The notes beneath the pieces are model-generated. The model was given only the letters and a program-made list of their open reading frames with translations, had not been told where the DNA came from and searched no databases. A stretch of 35,944 nt of DNA from an uncultured Legionella sp. (GTDB lineage: Bacteria; Pseudomonadota; Gammaproteobacteria; Legionellales; Legionellaceae). Position 1 is the stretch's first letter. Every line of letters begins with the position of its first letter. Of the stretch, positions 1-10,379 are shown piece after piece. A program made the position numbers and the translations under genes. Where the stretch lies: positions 1 to 35,944 of the forward strand of contig NZ_CALMPD010000231.1 in assembly GCF_937871865.1 (NCBI RefSeq), in the 5' to 3' direction.

Positions 1-79
1 CATATTCTAAGCATACACCAACTGGACAATATAAATAACAAATTCAAATAATTATAATATTATTATTTGCATTAGATAT

Positions 80-95
80 GCATTCCTGGGAATGC
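80..95. promoter_or_regulatory. 16-bp palindrome upstream of hydrolase gene
   Basis: The sequence reads GCATTCC, two bases, GGAATGC, a perfect 7-bp inverted repeat about 110 bases before the hydrolase start and about 47 bases before its -35-like hexamer. It could be an operator for a dimeric regulator. No T-run follows, so a terminator is unlikely. The function is inferred only from symmetry and position. Confidence 0.3.
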
Positions 96-141
96 TTAAA
101 CGCGATATAAAGCTCTATGTATGCTACAGCAATAATTGGAT

Positions 142-170
142 TTACATTACTGCATGAGAGATACTATGCT
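142..170 (+). promoter_or_regulatory. putative sigma70 promoter for the hydrolase gene
   Basis: TTACAT at 142-147 is followed after 17 bases by TATGCT at 165-170, about 30 bases ahead of the ATG at 202. Spacing and hexamers fit a weak sigma70 promoter. This is a pattern match only. Confidence 0.35.
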
Positions 171-201
171 TATGAATATAATCATTATGAAATGAATACA
201 T

Positions 202-1047
202 ATGAACACAATGGAACTGAGTATCCCCGGGTTAACCATCGCTTATAAAACCTGGGGCAATCCGCAACACCCCCCGATTGTTGCACTACATGGATGGTTG
301 GATAATGCAAACAGTTTCGATTATTTAGCACAGCACTTACAAGATAATTATTACTTTATCGCAGTGGATCTTCCAGGACATGGTCATTCATCACATCTGC
401 CATTGGGCAGTAATTATCATTTTATTGACAGTATATTCCTTGTCATCCAAATTATAAATGCATTAAAGTTGAATAAAGTACACCTGTTGGGCCACTCAAT
501 GGGAGCTTGTCTGGGCAGCCTTGTAGCAGGAGTGGCTCCTGAGCGATTTCTTTCTTTATCGTTAATTGAAGGACTGGGCCCATTCTCTTCTCCAGAAGAA
601 ACCGCATGCAAACAATTATCCCATTATTTAGACGTCCTTACTCAAAAAAAAATAAAAAAACCAAAAGGATATCCCAAATTTGATAGCGCGGCATTGGCTC
701 GTGCCATAAAGGGTTATGTGTCATTAGATATAGCAAAATTGCTCTGTGAGCGCGGAGTAAAAGAAGAGAACGGTCTCTATTATTGGCGACATGATCGCCG
801 CTTACTGGAACCGTCACCATTACGGATGACTGAATTACAGATATTGTCGTGTCTAAAAAATATTAAAGCAAAAACGTATTTGCTTTGGGCTAGTGAAGGA
901 TTTTCATTTGACACTGAACTGATGCAAAGGCGCATTAAAACGGTACAGAATTTAAAAATAGAACGTTTGGACGGCGGTCATCACATTCATATGGAGAAGC
1001 CAGAAATAGTTGCAACACTTCTGGCTGAATTTTATAGTGCGTTATAA
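202..1047 (+). CDS. alpha/beta-fold serine hydrolase
   Basis: This is a 281-residue alpha/beta hydrolase of the SERHL/MEST-like type. An oxyanion-hole HGW motif lies at residues 30-32, the nucleophile elbow GHSMGA puts the catalytic serine at 99, and a late GGHHIHMEKPE segment around 257-267 supplies the catalytic histidine. There is no signal peptide, so it should act in the cytoplasm; the substrate cannot be read from sequence. A second in-frame ATG lies three codons downstream (MELSIPG) and neither start has a strong ribosome site. The TAA stop at 1045-1047 directly abuts the stop of the convergent proA. The family is clear, the specific activity unknown. Confidence 0.85.
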   Translation: MNTMELSIPGLTIAYKTWGNPQHPPIVALHGWLDNANSFDYLAQHLQDNYYFIAVDLPGHGHSSHLPLGSNYHFIDSIFLVIQIINALKLNKVHLLGHSMGACLGSLVAGVAPERFLSLSLIEGLGPFSSPEETACKQLSHYLDVLTQKKIKKPKGYPKFDSAALARAIKGYVSLDIAKLLCERGVKEENGLYYWRHDRRLLEPSPLRMTELQILSCLKNIKAKTYLLWASEGFSFDTELMQRRIKTVQNLKIERLDGGHHIHMEKPEIVATLLAEFYSAL

Positions 1048-2682
1048 TTAATGGATTTCTGTAGAACAAGATTGATAGTTAATAGTGACTTCGCTCAATG
1101 ATTTTTTAACATCATCTAAAGAATAACCAAGATCTTTAGCTGCGCTTAAGACACCACAACCGCCTTCATCAAATGTTGAATAAGGGGTCCAATAATCCAT
1201 GTTCGCCTTAACCATCACATCAAACGCTTTACGAACGTTCCAATCAGTCTGGTTGGCCAGGATATAAAATAGATGATTAAAGACACCACTGGAATAATGC
1301 ACATCCAATCCACCATAATAATCATCAGCTACGTCAATCGACATGCCATCTTTACTAGGCTTATCCATGTAACGTAATGCTTCATAACCACTGTCTTCTT
1401 TCATTATTTCCGAACCAATTTGCCAGCTGTTCTTACCTACGGAATAAAACTCAGCTGCCTGAGCGGCCATATCAGAAAATGATTCATTCATACCGCCTGA
1501 CTGACCAAAATATTCAAGGGCGGAGTGTTGTTCAGTAAAGCCGTGGCTCACTTCATGGCTGCCTACACCTAAAGACACTAATGGATACATCATCGTATCG
1601 CCATCTCCAAAAGTCATTTGCTTACCATCCCAATAAGCATTTTCATAGCCATAACCATAATGAACGCGCATAACCAATTGCATTGGCGTCCCATCTCGTT
1701 TGGTCAATGCTTCAATCCCATACCAGTCATGATACAGATGCTTGATCACGTATCCGGCATATAATGCATCATTGGTCGGTGAAGCCGCGCCATTATCCCG
1801 GTCATAGCCGTCTGCCGAATATCCCGTGAAATAAATATTAGATTGATTGCCAAGCACTGATTTACAAGAAAATTCCATTGGTTTGTTTTTGGAATAATAT
1901 TTATGTTGCATGTCCACTACTTTGACATTGTCATTTTCCATAAAACACAGTTCAGCATCATTGTCTCTGCTTAAATCCAATAAAGGTAAGTCTTTACCAA
2001 ATTGGTATTCACCTATTTTACGGTTTCCACCGAAACCCATTCCTTTAGCAGCAACTCGTTCTGTTTTTACATCATCCCATTGAACAAAAGGCTTATTGGT
2101 TTCTGCATCAAGAATAGCAGTTGCTCTTTCAGGAATCCGGTCGTCATGGCTTACAAATACGCTGACTTTATAGGCCCAGTGAGCGTGATGTTTCTCATCG
2201 ATATACACCATAGGAGTAACCTGCTCTTCGCTGATTCGTTTATTCGCATATTTGGTTTTAAATTGTTGTAAAGCAACAGAAGCATTTTTAACAAAAGATG
2301 CTTTGGGTTGACCTAATTCAGCCTGAAGCCCCTGGTAAACGACACCATTCATCTTTACACCAGCTTTGGCATTTGCCAGCATTTTAGCACTATTCATGCT
2401 ATGCATAATGGCATAGCCACCAAAAACAGGAAACCCTGCATATTGTTGCTGCATACGAACGTGAGTCACTTTATTGTTATCAGTACGTTGTTTTACAAAC
2501 TCTAAGCTATCAGTAGAAACAGCCGCACCTTTCATGATACCAGGTACAGATAATTGGAATTTTTGCTTCACGTCTGCGATAGAAGCTTTCTGCAAAAGCA
2601 CTGGTTCAGCAGCTTTAACAGGTGACGCTATACCTAAAGCTAAAGCAACAGCCAGGGGGGACAAATAATAATTTGGATGCAT
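1048..2682 (-). CDS. proA: secreted M4 zinc metalloprotease ProA (Msp)
   Basis: This is the major secreted zinc metalloprotease of Legionella, in the thermolysin (M4) family. It is made as a prepropeptide and exported by the type II system; known roles include tissue-destructive proteolysis and activation of other secreted enzymes. The start MHPNYYLSP at 2682 gives 544 residues, close to the 543 of L. pneumophila. It has an AAGGAG ribosome site just upstream, so the longer frame beginning at 2712 is rejected. A signal peptide ends near PVKA-A. The zinc site HEVSH is at residues 376-380 with the third ligand E400 in GGMNESFSD, exactly the thermolysin spacing. The propeptide covers about the first 200 residues. 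Identification is by close resemblance over the whole length. Confidence 0.97.
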   Translation of the reverse strand: MHPNYYLSPLAVALALGIASPVKAAEPVLLQKASIADVKQKFQLSVPGIMKGAAVSTDSLEFVKQRTDNNKVTHVRMQQQYAGFPVFGGYAIMHSMNSAKMLANAKAGVKMNGVVYQGLQAELGQPKASFVKNASVALQQFKTKYANKRISEEQVTPMVYIDEKHHAHWAYKVSVFVSHDDRIPERATAILDAETNKPFVQWDDVKTERVAAKGMGFGGNRKIGEYQFGKDLPLLDLSRDNDAELCFMENDNVKVVDMQHKYYSKNKPMEFSCKSVLGNQSNIYFTGYSADGYDRDNGAASPTNDALYAGYVIKHLYHDWYGIEALTKRDGTPMQLVMRVHYGYGYENAYWDGKQMTFGDGDTMMYPLVSLGVGSHEVSHGFTEQHSALEYFGQSGGMNESFSDMAAQAAEFYSVGKNSWQIGSEIMKEDSGYEALRYMDKPSKDGMSIDVADDYYGGLDVHYSSGVFNHLFYILANQTDWNVRKAFDVMVKANMDYWTPYSTFDEGGCGVLSAAKDLGYSLDDVKKSLSEVTINYQSCSTEIH

Positions 2683-3321
2683 TGATTCTAACTCCTTAAA
2701 CTGAATTCGCATGAGACAGCTCTTCCCGGAGCGTCCATGTTGTTATATAACCCTGTAATTTTTTATAGTTATTTCTTTTTTGTACCAAGTCTGATGATAT
2801 TTCTACTGTTGATCACATACCGCATGTATGCTCTGCTCAAGTACTCAAAATAAAGTCAATTCGACTCAAGTAAGAAGAATGCCAACAGACTTCAAGTTAT
2901 CATCCGTACAAACAAGTCAGCACTACAAAAGCCATGTACTACTTTTAACCGCATAAATCAAGGATTATCCAAAACTGGCTTATTCTTAATTGAATAATTG
3001 CATTCCATCAAGGCATGTCTAATTCATTAAATTATTTGAATAAATCTTCAAATTTTTTTAATTAAAACAGACATAAAACCAATTTATTTTTACAAAATGT
3101 AAAGACATTTTGCCAAGCTTTTCAAAGCTAGCATAGTTTTATCTTTTTGGAAATTAATATTTATAAGGCCCACATGATCCGCTAAATTGAGGAAAGATAA
3201 GACCTACCCTGATAGCAATAAAACCGCCTCTGAACAAGGTTCAGAGAATAGAACCATGTTATCAGGTAGATTGTGTATTGTCCCATTTTTGAAATGCGCG
3301 TCCATAAAGTACTTCTTGAAT
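2683..3321. other. 639-base intergenic region upstream of proA
   Basis: This AT-rich gap lies between the proA start and the oadA stop and must hold the proA promoter. TTATAT within GGTTATATAAC near 2745-2756 is a possible -10, without a convincing -35. A small hairpin (AGCTTT/AAAGCT) sits at 3116-3129 and a large folded element at 3204-3269, listed separately. No open frame with coding character is seen. A small RNA gene is possible but not shown. Confidence 0.5.
3204..3269. repeat. nested stem-loop element
   Basis: The outer arms 3204-3217 and 3257-3269 pair over 13 positions with one bulged C (3207) and one G-T wobble. Inside, CTCTGAAC at 3228-3235 and GTTCAGAG at 3239-3246 form a perfect 8-bp hairpin with a 3-base loop. 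The two strands of the internal loop carry near-identical nonamers (AATAAAACC and AATAGAACC). It lies 53 bases past the oadA stop, so it may end that transcript, but no clear U-tract follows. A dispersed palindromic repeat or a structured RNA are alternatives. Confidence 0.5.
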
Positions 3322-5100
3322 TTAGTGCATTTTAATGAGTATCTGTTCTGGAGTCACCTTATCTCCTTTCTGGCAAAGCACTTCCAAAATAGTACCATCC
3401 TGGGGTGCTTGAATTTCGGTTTCCATTTTCATCGCCTCCAGCACCAGAATTGGTTGTCCTTTCTTTACAAAGTCTCCAACATGTACATGAACAGCAATAA
3501 TAGTACCGGGAATCGCAACAGTAACATCACCGGGACCCAACTTATGCAAAGATGGATGCATTTTTTCTTCAAATTCAGCACGATGCACGACCACCTCTTC
3601 AGGAACACCATCAACCCACAAGAAGCAAGATTGTTGCCCTTGTTCAGCCGTACCAAATCCTGCGACTTTTACATGATAACGTTCACCATGTAACGCAATA
3701 TCAAATTCTGAAAGCGCTGTATTTTGTGAAGGACTTGATTCAGACAACAAAAGTTCGGGGACTAATCGATCATTTTGACGTTGTTCTAGAAACTGACGCC
3801 CTATTTCAGGAAACATGGCATAAATAATCACATCTTCATCACTCAAAGCCAAATCATTGATTTCTTTACGCAGCTGCTCCAGTTCCTGAGGTAATAAATC
3901 CGCAGGCCTTACCTCAATAACATAGGTATTCCCAATTGCTTTTTTCCGCAGGCTGGTACTTACTTTCCCCGGAGCTGTGCCATATTTTCCCTGACAGTAT
4001 AGCTTAACTTCATTTGTTATTGTTTTATAGCGCTCTCCGGTAAGAACATTAATCACGGCCTGGGTTCCGACAACTTGCGAAGTAGGCGTAACCAAAGGAG
4101 GGTATCCCAAATCCTTACGTACCTTGGGTATTTCTCGGTGAACCGCATCCAGTTTGTCTAAGGCATTCTGTTCTTTAAGCTGATTATATAAATTGGATAT
4201 CATACCGCCAGGGACTTGATACAACTGGACTCTGGGATCAGTATCCCTTGCTTCACTTTCAAACTGAGCGTATTTTTTACGCACCATTTTAAAATAATCA
4301 TCAATTTCCAACAACAAATTCAAATCCAAACCAGTATCATAAACACTACCAGCCAATGCGGCCACCAATGCTTCAGTGGGCGGGTGAGATGCTCCTCCAG
4401 AAAAGGATGAAATTGCCGTGTCAATGTGATTACAACCCGCCAACACCGCTTCATAGTGGCAGACAGCAGCTAATCCGGAGGTAGCATGACTGTGGAGATG
4501 AATAGGCAATTGCGTGGTTTCAGCCAGCCCTCGATAAAGCTCTACTGTAGCAACAGGAGTCAGTAATCCAGCCATATCCTTAATCGCAATGCTGTCGCAC
4601 CCCATATCAGCCAGAGACTTCCCCATATCCAGAAAGTTCTTCAGAGTGTGTACAGGGCTCGTTGTATAACAGATAGTACCTTGCGCGTGTTTCTTATGCG
4701 CTTTAACTTCATCAATAGCTACCCTCAAATTGCGTGGATCATTTAGGGCATCAAATATACGAAATACGTCAACACCATTATTCACAGCTAACTGAATAAA
4801 CGCTTTAACAACATCATCTGCATAATGTCGATAGCCCAGCAGGTTCTGCCCTCTTAATAACATCGATAATTGAGTATTGGGCAAAGCATGGCGAAGTTGC
4901 CGTAATCGAGTCCAGGGATCTTCCTTTAGAAAACGTAGACATGAATCAAAAGTAGCTCCCCCCCAAACTTCCATAGCCCAGTATCCCACCTGATCCATTT
5001 GCTTGCATGCGGGTATCATGTCTTCAGTACGCATGCGAGTTGCAATTAAACATTGATGCGCATCACGCAGAGTAACATCCGTTATCAAAGTTTTGGCCAT
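3322..5100 (-). CDS. oadA: biotin-dependent carboxyltransferase, oxaloacetate decarboxylase alpha / pyruvate carboxylase subunit B type
   Basis: This 592-residue protein moves CO2 between biotin and pyruvate/oxaloacetate. The N-terminal carboxyltransferase TIM barrel starts with ITDVTLRDAHQ and includes the RG-N-G and DAL-D segments (about residues 1-290). A conserved PYC/OADA middle domain follows. The C-terminal biotinyl domain carries EAMKMETE with the biotinylated lysine at 558, about 35 residues from the end as in the family. No beta or gamma sodium-pump subunit genes lie nearby. The protein could instead work with a biotin carboxylase as the B subunit of a two-part pyruvate carboxylase. 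The gene is divergent from aroQ-accBC, a second biotin-enzyme cluster. Confidence 0.9.
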   Translation of the reverse strand: MAKTLITDVTLRDAHQCLIATRMRTEDMIPACKQMDQVGYWAMEVWGGATFDSCLRFLKEDPWTRLRQLRHALPNTQLSMLLRGQNLLGYRHYADDVVKAFIQLAVNNGVDVFRIFDALNDPRNLRVAIDEVKAHKKHAQGTICYTTSPVHTLKNFLDMGKSLADMGCDSIAIKDMAGLLTPVATVELYRGLAETTQLPIHLHSHATSGLAAVCHYEAVLAGCNHIDTAISSFSGGASHPPTEALVAALAGSVYDTGLDLNLLLEIDDYFKMVRKKYAQFESEARDTDPRVQLYQVPGGMISNLYNQLKEQNALDKLDAVHREIPKVRKDLGYPPLVTPTSQVVGTQAVINVLTGERYKTITNEVKLYCQGKYGTAPGKVSTSLRKKAIGNTYVIEVRPADLLPQELEQLRKEINDLALSDEDVIIYAMFPEIGRQFLEQRQNDRLVPELLLSESSPSQNTALSEFDIALHGERYHVKVAGFGTAEQGQQSCFLWVDGVPEEVVVHRAEFEEKMHPSLHKLGPGDVTVAIPGTIIAVHVHVGDFVKKGQPILVLEAMKMETEIQAPQDGTILEVLCQKGDKVTPEQILIKMH

Positions 5101-5256
5101 GGAGCATTCTCAGTAGCAATCAGTAAAAAAACAATAGCATAATCCAAACTACAGAGCACCCGCATTAAAAAATTTATTCCTATAAAGTATCAATCAAGGC
5201 ACCATGTTATCGTGATGAGCACTACAATGAAATAATGAAGCTAACATGCGGAGATC

Positions 5257-5284
5257 TTGTCGATATCATCGAAGATATAGACAA
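5257..5284. other. imperfect hairpin in the oadA-aroQ divergent region
   Basis: The arms 5257-5267 and 5274-5284 pair at 10 of 11 positions around a 6-base loop. It lies about 50 bases ahead of the aroQ start and may form in its leader. No T-run follows. A regulatory role is only a guess. Confidence 0.3.
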
Positions 5285-5335
5285 ATTCTCAAAGATAAGG
5301 CAAAATCTGCCAAAATCAGACGACACTAAAGTCTA

Positions 5336-5773
5336 ATGAAAAAAATTCTTGTCTTAAATGGGCCCAATTTAAATCTGTTAGGTACTCGTGAACCATTAAT
5401 CTATGGTTCTGTTTCTTTAAATCAGATAAATGCTGATTTAGCAAAAGAGGCAAAAAAGACTGACGTACAGTTAAGCTGTTTTCAAAGCAATAGCGAAGGC
5501 AATTTGATTGAAGCGATACACCAGGCAAAAATTGATACAGTTGATTATATCATTTTTAATCCCGCAGCATTCACTCATACCAGCATAGCCTTGCGTGATG
5601 CACTAACAGCTGTAGCAATTCCATTCATAGAAGTTCATATCAGCAATATTTATACGCGTGAATCCTTTCGTCATCATTCCTATTTCTCTGATATAGCGGT
5701 AGGTACTATCAGTGGTCTTGGTGCACAAGGTTATTTATTAGCATTAAAAGCAATTATTGAAGAATTAAAGTAG
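5336..5773 (+). CDS. aroQ: 3-dehydroquinate dehydratase, type II
   Basis: AroQ removes water from 3-dehydroquinate to give 3-dehydroshikimate, the third step of the shikimate pathway. At 145 residues it has the normal length of the dodecameric type II enzyme. Family motifs are all present: [14 protein letters not shown] near the N terminus, the catalytic tyrosine in LIYG, the [10 protein letters not shown] loop with the catalytic histidine, and EVHISN followed by RESFRHHS. The ATG at 5336 starts exactly at the conserved [11 protein letters not shown]. It leads a tightly spaced run with accB (13 bases downstream), the common aroQ-accB-accC order of gamma-proteobacteria. Confidence 0.96.
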   Translation: MKKILVLNGPNLNLLGTREPLIYGSVSLNQINADLAKEAKKTDVQLSCFQSNSEGNLIEAIHQAKIDTVDYIIFNPAAFTHTSIALRDALTAVAIPFIEVHISNIYTRESFRHHSYFSDIAVGTISGLGAQGYLLALKAIIEELK

Positions 5774-5786
5774 AGAGATTAAAACC

Positions 5787-6272
5787 ATGGATATTCGAAA
5801 AATCAGAAAATTAATTGAATTGCTGGAAGAAACTGGCATTTCTGAAATTGAAATTAAAGAAGGGGAAGAATCGCTAAGACTTAGTCGTCATAGCAGTGTT
5901 CCAATGGAAGCACCTCAGGTTCACTATGTTTCTCAACCTGCACCGCAATACAAAACGGTGCATGAGCATGCTCCGGCAACACCAAATACAACGACTCACC
6001 ATGAAAGCAAGCCAGCGACAACGGCATCCACATCGACAGGGCATAAAATTCGCTCTCCCATGGTTGGCACGATGTACACGTCACCATCACCTGAAACACC
6101 TCCTTTTGTCACAGTAGGTCAAGCAGTCAAAGCCGGCGATACGTTATGCATTGTTGAAGCAATGAAAATGTTCAACGAAATTGAAGCAGATCGTTCGGGT
6201 AAAGTCGTAGAAATTTTAGTGAAAAACGGGGACCCTGTTGAATACGACCAGGCCTTGTTTATTATAGAATAG
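5787..6272 (+). CDS. accB: biotin carboxyl carrier protein of acetyl-CoA carboxylase
   Basis: AccB carries the biotin arm that shuttles carboxyl groups from AccC to the AccAD carboxyltransferase in the first committed step of fatty-acid synthesis. The N-terminal segment [15 protein letters not shown] is family-typical. A Pro/Ala/Thr-rich flexible linker spans about residues 36-85, and the C-terminal biotinyl domain has [11 protein letters not shown] with the biotinylated lysine at 127. At 161 residues the length is normal. The accC start follows 12 bases after the stop. Confidence 0.97.
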   Translation: MDIRKIRKLIELLEETGISEIEIKEGEESLRLSRHSSVPMEAPQVHYVSQPAPQYKTVHEHAPATPNTTTHHESKPATTASTSTGHKIRSPMVGTMYTSPSPETPPFVTVGQAVKAGDTLCIVEAMKMFNEIEADRSGKVVEILVKNGDPVEYDQALFIIE

Positions 6273-6284
6273 TGAGAAGTGTCT

Positions 6285-7625
6285 ATGCTCAGTAAAATTG
6301 TTATAGCTAATAGAGGTGAAATTGCACTTCGTATCTTACGTGCTTGTAAAGAGCTTGGCATTCAGACTGTCGCAGTACATTCAGATGTTGACAAAGATTT
6401 GTTACACGTCCGTCTTGCTGATGAAACCGTTTGCATAGGTCCTGCTCCTGCGCAAAAAAGTTATTTGAATATTCCGGCCATAATTTCTGCCGCAGAAATA
6501 ACTGACGCAGTAGCCATCCATCCAGGTTATGGTTTTTTATCTGAAAATGCTGATTTTGCCGATATCGTCGAACAAAGTGGTTTTCGATTTATTGGACCAC
6601 GAGGTGATACGATTCGTCTAATGGGCGATAAAGTATCTGCCATCGCGGCTATGAAAAAAGCTGGTGTACCCTGTGTTCCTGGTTCTGATGGCCCTTTGAG
6701 TGATGAGGATGAACGAAACCTGGAGATTGGCCGCAACATAGGTTATCCGGTGATTATCAAAGCAGCTGGCGGCGGCGGTGGGCGTGGCATGCGCGTCGTT
6801 CATAGCGAATCTAATTTATTAAGTGCTATAGCCCTTACTCGAAGTGAAGCCAAAGCTGCATTTAATAATCCAATTGTTTATATGGAAAAATTCCTCGAAA
6901 ACCCACGCCATGTGGAGTTTCAAGTATTAGGTGATGGCAAAGGTCATGCTATCCACCTGGGCGAACGTGATTGCTCCATGCAACGACGGCATCAAAAAGT
7001 AGTTGAAGAAGCCCCGGCTCCAGGCATTACCGCTGAATTACGCAAGCAAATTGGTGATTCAGTGATTAACGCATGTAAAGAGCTGAAATACCGTGGCGCT
7101 GGTACTTTTGAATTTTTATACCAGGATGGCTGTTTTTATTTTATCGAAATGAACACACGAATTCAGGTTGAACACCCGGTAACTGAAATGATAACCGGTA
7201 TCGATTTAATTAAAGAACAAATCAAAATCGCAAGCGATATCCCCCTGACCTTAACTCAGGAAGACATAAAATTCCGTGGCCACGCCATTGAATGTCGAAT
7301 CAATGCAGAAGATGCCAAAACATTCATGCCATCACCAGGTACCATAAAGCTACTGCACCAGCCCGGTGGACCCGGAGTACGATTTGATTCTCATATCTAC
7401 AGCAGCTATGTTGTACCACCTAACTACGATTCGATGATAGGTAAGCTCATCAGTTATGGTGAAACGCGTTTGGAAGCAATTGGTCGAATGAAAAATGCTC
7501 TTGATGAAATTATTATTGATGGGATAAAAACCAATATAGAATTACATCAACGTATCTTACATGATAAATCCTTTATCGATGGCGGAACGAATATTCACTA
7601 TCTGGAAAAAATGCTGAAGGATTAA
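6285..7625 (+). CDS. accC: biotin carboxylase subunit of acetyl-CoA carboxylase
   Basis: AccC uses ATP and bicarbonate to carboxylate the biotin on AccB. The ATG at 6285 gives [20 protein letters not shown], the standard N terminus, and 446 residues. The GTG two codons earlier is a less likely start, since GAGAAG lies at ribosome-site distance from the ATG. The ATP-grasp fold is visible with the glycine-rich loop [10 protein letters not shown], the [15 protein letters not shown] strand, and the metal/catalytic segment [15 protein letters not shown], followed by the biotin carboxylase C-terminal domain. Confidence 0.97.
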   Translation: MLSKIVIANRGEIALRILRACKELGIQTVAVHSDVDKDLLHVRLADETVCIGPAPAQKSYLNIPAIISAAEITDAVAIHPGYGFLSENADFADIVEQSGFRFIGPRGDTIRLMGDKVSAIAAMKKAGVPCVPGSDGPLSDEDERNLEIGRNIGYPVIIKAAGGGGGRGMRVVHSESNLLSAIALTRSEAKAAFNNPIVYMEKFLENPRHVEFQVLGDGKGHAIHLGERDCSMQRRHQKVVEEAPAPGITAELRKQIGDSVINACKELKYRGAGTFEFLYQDGCFYFIEMNTRIQVEHPVTEMITGIDLIKEQIKIASDIPLTLTQEDIKFRGHAIECRINAEDAKTFMPSPGTIKLLHQPGGPGVRFDSHIYSSYVVPPNYDSMIGKLISYGETRLEAIGRMKNALDEIIIDGIKTNIELHQRILHDKSFIDGGTNIHYLEKMLKD

Positions 7626-7630
7626 ATATT

Positions 7631-8500
7631 GTGTGGTATCAATTAAAAATAGAACATTGCCCAAGTGAAGAAATAGAACAAATTAGCAACGAACTCGAAG
7701 AGTTCGGCGCGTTATCTATTATGCTCACGGATAAAAATGATAATCCAGTTCTTGAACCAGAACCAGGAACTACCCCATTGTGGCCTGAAGTAATCATTCA
7801 TACGTTATATACGCAAGCAGAAGACGCTCAACGAACCAGAAGCCATTTAGCTCAAACGAGACCACTTTTGGAATGCTCCATTGAGGTATTGCCCGACAAA
7901 GATTGGGAACGAGCCTGGATGGATGACTTTAAACCACAACGCTTTGGGGATCGTTTATGGATTTGTCCTACCTGGCATACTCCTCCCGAACCACAAGCAG
8001 TCAATTTAATGCTTGATCCGGGATTGGCATTCGGTACCGGAACTCATCCAACAACGTCATTATGCTTGACCTGGTTAGAGCAAGCCGAGTTATCGGATAA
8101 AGCCGCCATAGACTATGGGTGTGGCTCAGGAATTCTTTCGTTGGCTGCCGTAAAATTAGGTGCCCAACATGTCTTTGCTGTGGATATAGACCCGCAAGCC
8201 TTGCAAGCCACCCAAAACAACGCGCTTGCAAACCAGATTACTGAACAACATTTGTCAATCAGCATGCCCGAGGCGCTGCAAGCACCAGTTGATCTGATTA
8301 TTGCCAATATATTACTGGCTCCCTTAATGTCACTCAGTGAGCGCTTTTGTCAATTACTCAATCCAGGAGCACAGCTGGTAGTATCTGGAATATTGACTGA
8401 ACAAGCCGATTTACTCATAAAAACCTACGAGCCCTTGTTCTCTCATACAGCAGCACATCATCAGGATGGATGGTCTTTATTAGTTTTTGCACGCCGGTAA
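7631..8500 (+). CDS. prmA: ribosomal protein L11 methyltransferase
   Basis: PrmA methylates lysines and the N terminus of ribosomal protein L11 using S-adenosylmethionine. The 289-residue product has the N-terminal substrate-binding half (MWYQLKIEHCPSEEIE) and a Rossmann methyltransferase half with motif I DYGCGSGILSLAA, the acidic AVDIDPQAL loop and the ANILLAPL motif. The preceding LDPGLAFGTGTHPTT segment is diagnostic for PrmA. The start is GTG at 7631, five bases after the accC stop, with AAGGA of the accC end as ribosome site, so translation is probably coupled to accC. Confidence 0.95.
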   Translation: MWYQLKIEHCPSEEIEQISNELEEFGALSIMLTDKNDNPVLEPEPGTTPLWPEVIIHTLYTQAEDAQRTRSHLAQTRPLLECSIEVLPDKDWERAWMDDFKPQRFGDRLWICPTWHTPPEPQAVNLMLDPGLAFGTGTHPTTSLCLTWLEQAELSDKAAIDYGCGSGILSLAAVKLGAQHVFAVDIDPQALQATQNNALANQITEQHLSISMPEALQAPVDLIIANILLAPLMSLSERFCQLLNPGAQLVVSGILTEQADLLIKTYEPLFSHTAAHHQDGWSLLVFARR

Positions 8501-8527
8501 AATGCATGTCACCAGAAGGAAAATATA

Positions 8528-10117
8528 ATGGCCGCACAACAAATTTTTTCCCCATTCCAACCTAAAAGAGCGTTGATCAGTGTGTCCGATAAAAAGGGCA
8601 TTACTGAATTAGCTAAGACCTTGCATCAACACGGTGTAGAACTCATTGCCACCGGAAACACCGCAACACAATTAAGGGAACATGGCCTGCCCATTACTGA
8701 TGTAAGTGAGTGCACCGGCTTTCCTGAACTCATGGATGGCCGCGTCAAGACCCTCCATCCCGCCATTCATGCCGGATTGCTGGCCCGTGGCGAACAAGAT
8801 CAAAATACATTGGAACAGCATCAAATAAAACCCATTGATTTGCTCATAGTGAATTTGTACCCCTTCGAGCAGGTAATCAACCGACCAGATTGTGATTTCA
8901 ATAAAGCCATTGAACACATTGATATTGGTGGGCCAACAATGGTTAGAGCTGCCGCGAAAAATCACGCTCATACTTACGTGATTGTCACTCCGAACGACTA
9001 CCCTGAGCTGCTCCACTGCCTGCAAGAGCAGAAAGCCCCCACTCAGTGGAAATTTTCCTTAGCAAAAAAAGCATTTGCTCATACAGCAGCCTATGATGCT
9101 GCAATTACCAATTATCTGACCACTTTAGATACAGAGTTTACCCCAACAGGTTTTCCTGATGTCCTGACCTGCCAATTTAATAAAATAAGTACTCTGCGCT
9201 ATGGAGAAAACCCCCATCAACAAGCCATATTTTACGCAGATAAAAACATCACGATCGGCTCGTTAGGTTCAGCAACCTTACTACAAGGTAAACAATTATC
9301 CTTCAATAACATTCTGGATGCTGATGCGGCTTTAGATTGTGTTAAATCATTTCCAATGGACACTCCCGTATGCGTTATCGTCAAACATGCGAATCCTTGT
9401 GGCATTGCATTAGGCGATTCACCATCCAATGCCTATTTAAGAGCATTCCGCTGTGATCCAACATCCGCTTATGGTGGCATTATCGCATTTAACCGCACTC
9501 TAGATGCGGCTACGGCGGAAGCCATTATGAAACAACAATTTGTAGAGGTAATTATCGCACCAGACATCAATGATGATGCCCGGCACGTTCTATCCACCAA
9601 GCAAAATATTCGCGTTCTTACAACAGGGAGTTGGCGCACAGACAATGAGTTCAGATTAAATATGAAGAAAGTTGATGGTGGTTTACTGGTCCAGGAACAT
9701 GATTCTCTTTCAATGAGCACTTGTGAACAAAAAACCGTGACTCACTCTAAAGCAACAGAACAACAAGAAAACGATTTGATGTTTGCCTGGTTAGCAGCAA
9801 AACACGTTAAATCCAATGCCATAGTTTATGCGAAAGATGGTGCGACTATAGGTATCGGAGGTGGCCAAACCAGCAGAGTAATGAGTGCACGGATTGGCAT
9901 ATGGCAAGCAGAACAGATGGGGTTTAACACCAAAGGCTGTGTTATGGCTTCCGATGCGTTTATTCCTTTTGCGGACACAGTAGAAATTGCAGTACAAGCA
10001 GGAGTAACAGCAATCATTCAGCCAGGAGGCTCTGTAAGAGATGAAGAAATCATCGCCTGCGCGAAGCAGCATGGAATAATAATGGTATTTACTGGAATGC
10101 GCCACTTTAAGCATTAA
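8528..10117 (+). CDS. purH: bifunctional AICAR transformylase / IMP cyclohydrolase
   Basis: PurH performs the last two steps of de novo IMP synthesis. The N-terminal MGS-like cyclohydrolase domain shows [21 protein letters not shown] and [17 protein letters not shown]. The C-terminal transformylase domain shows [11 protein letters not shown], the catalytic VKHANPCG segment and [14 protein letters not shown], ending in the conserved TGMRHFKH. At 529 residues the length is normal. AGAAGGAAA is the ribosome site for ATG 8528. It closes the housekeeping run; no clear terminator is seen before dotU. Confidence 0.97.
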   Translation: MAAQQIFSPFQPKRALISVSDKKGITELAKTLHQHGVELIATGNTATQLREHGLPITDVSECTGFPELMDGRVKTLHPAIHAGLLARGEQDQNTLEQHQIKPIDLLIVNLYPFEQVINRPDCDFNKAIEHIDIGGPTMVRAAAKNHAHTYVIVTPNDYPELLHCLQEQKAPTQWKFSLAKKAFAHTAAYDAAITNYLTTLDTEFTPTGFPDVLTCQFNKISTLRYGENPHQQAIFYADKNITIGSLGSATLLQGKQLSFNNILDADAALDCVKSFPMDTPVCVIVKHANPCGIALGDSPSNAYLRAFRCDPTSAYGGIIAFNRTLDAATAEAIMKQQFVEVIIAPDINDDARHVLSTKQNIRVLTTGSWRTDNEFRLNMKKVDGGLLVQEHDSLSMSTCEQKTVTHSKATEQQENDLMFAWLAAKHVKSNAIVYAKDGATIGIGGGQTSRVMSARIGIWQAEQMGFNTKGCVMASDAFIPFADTVEIAVQAGVTAIIQPGGSVRDEEIIACAKQHGIIMVFTGMRHFKH

Positions 10118-10195
10118 AACAGGCAAATTGCATCGTTGTTTCATCAGTTTTACTGCGTTGATATGTCTTTCGCTTAGCAGAAATGAAAAGTGGGC

Positions 10196-10224
10196 TTGAC
10201 TAACTTGAACAAAGAGCATTATAT
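10196..10224 (+). promoter_or_regulatory. putative promoter upstream of icmH/dotU
   Basis: TTGACT at 10196-10201 is separated by 17 bases from TTATAT at 10219-10224, one of the better sigma70-like matches in the window. It lies in the 262-base gap after purH and would drive dotU-icmF with a leader of about 150 bases. The gap contains nothing else that I can support. Confidence 0.5.
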
Positions 10225-10379
10225 AACGTATCATCATATTTTTAATTGAACCTTTTGCACATGCAGTAAAGACGTCTTGTGAACAATTTATTCAAGGTAT
10301 TATCGAACCGGCATTAATCTTCGATACAGTCTTTTCAAGAGAATTACATGCATAGTCAAAACTCATTTGGAGCAAACCC

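Noticed and set aside
3187..3693. 168-aa plus-strand frame
   Set aside because: It overlaps the strongly supported 3' end of oadA and the nested hairpin; the composition is not protein-like.
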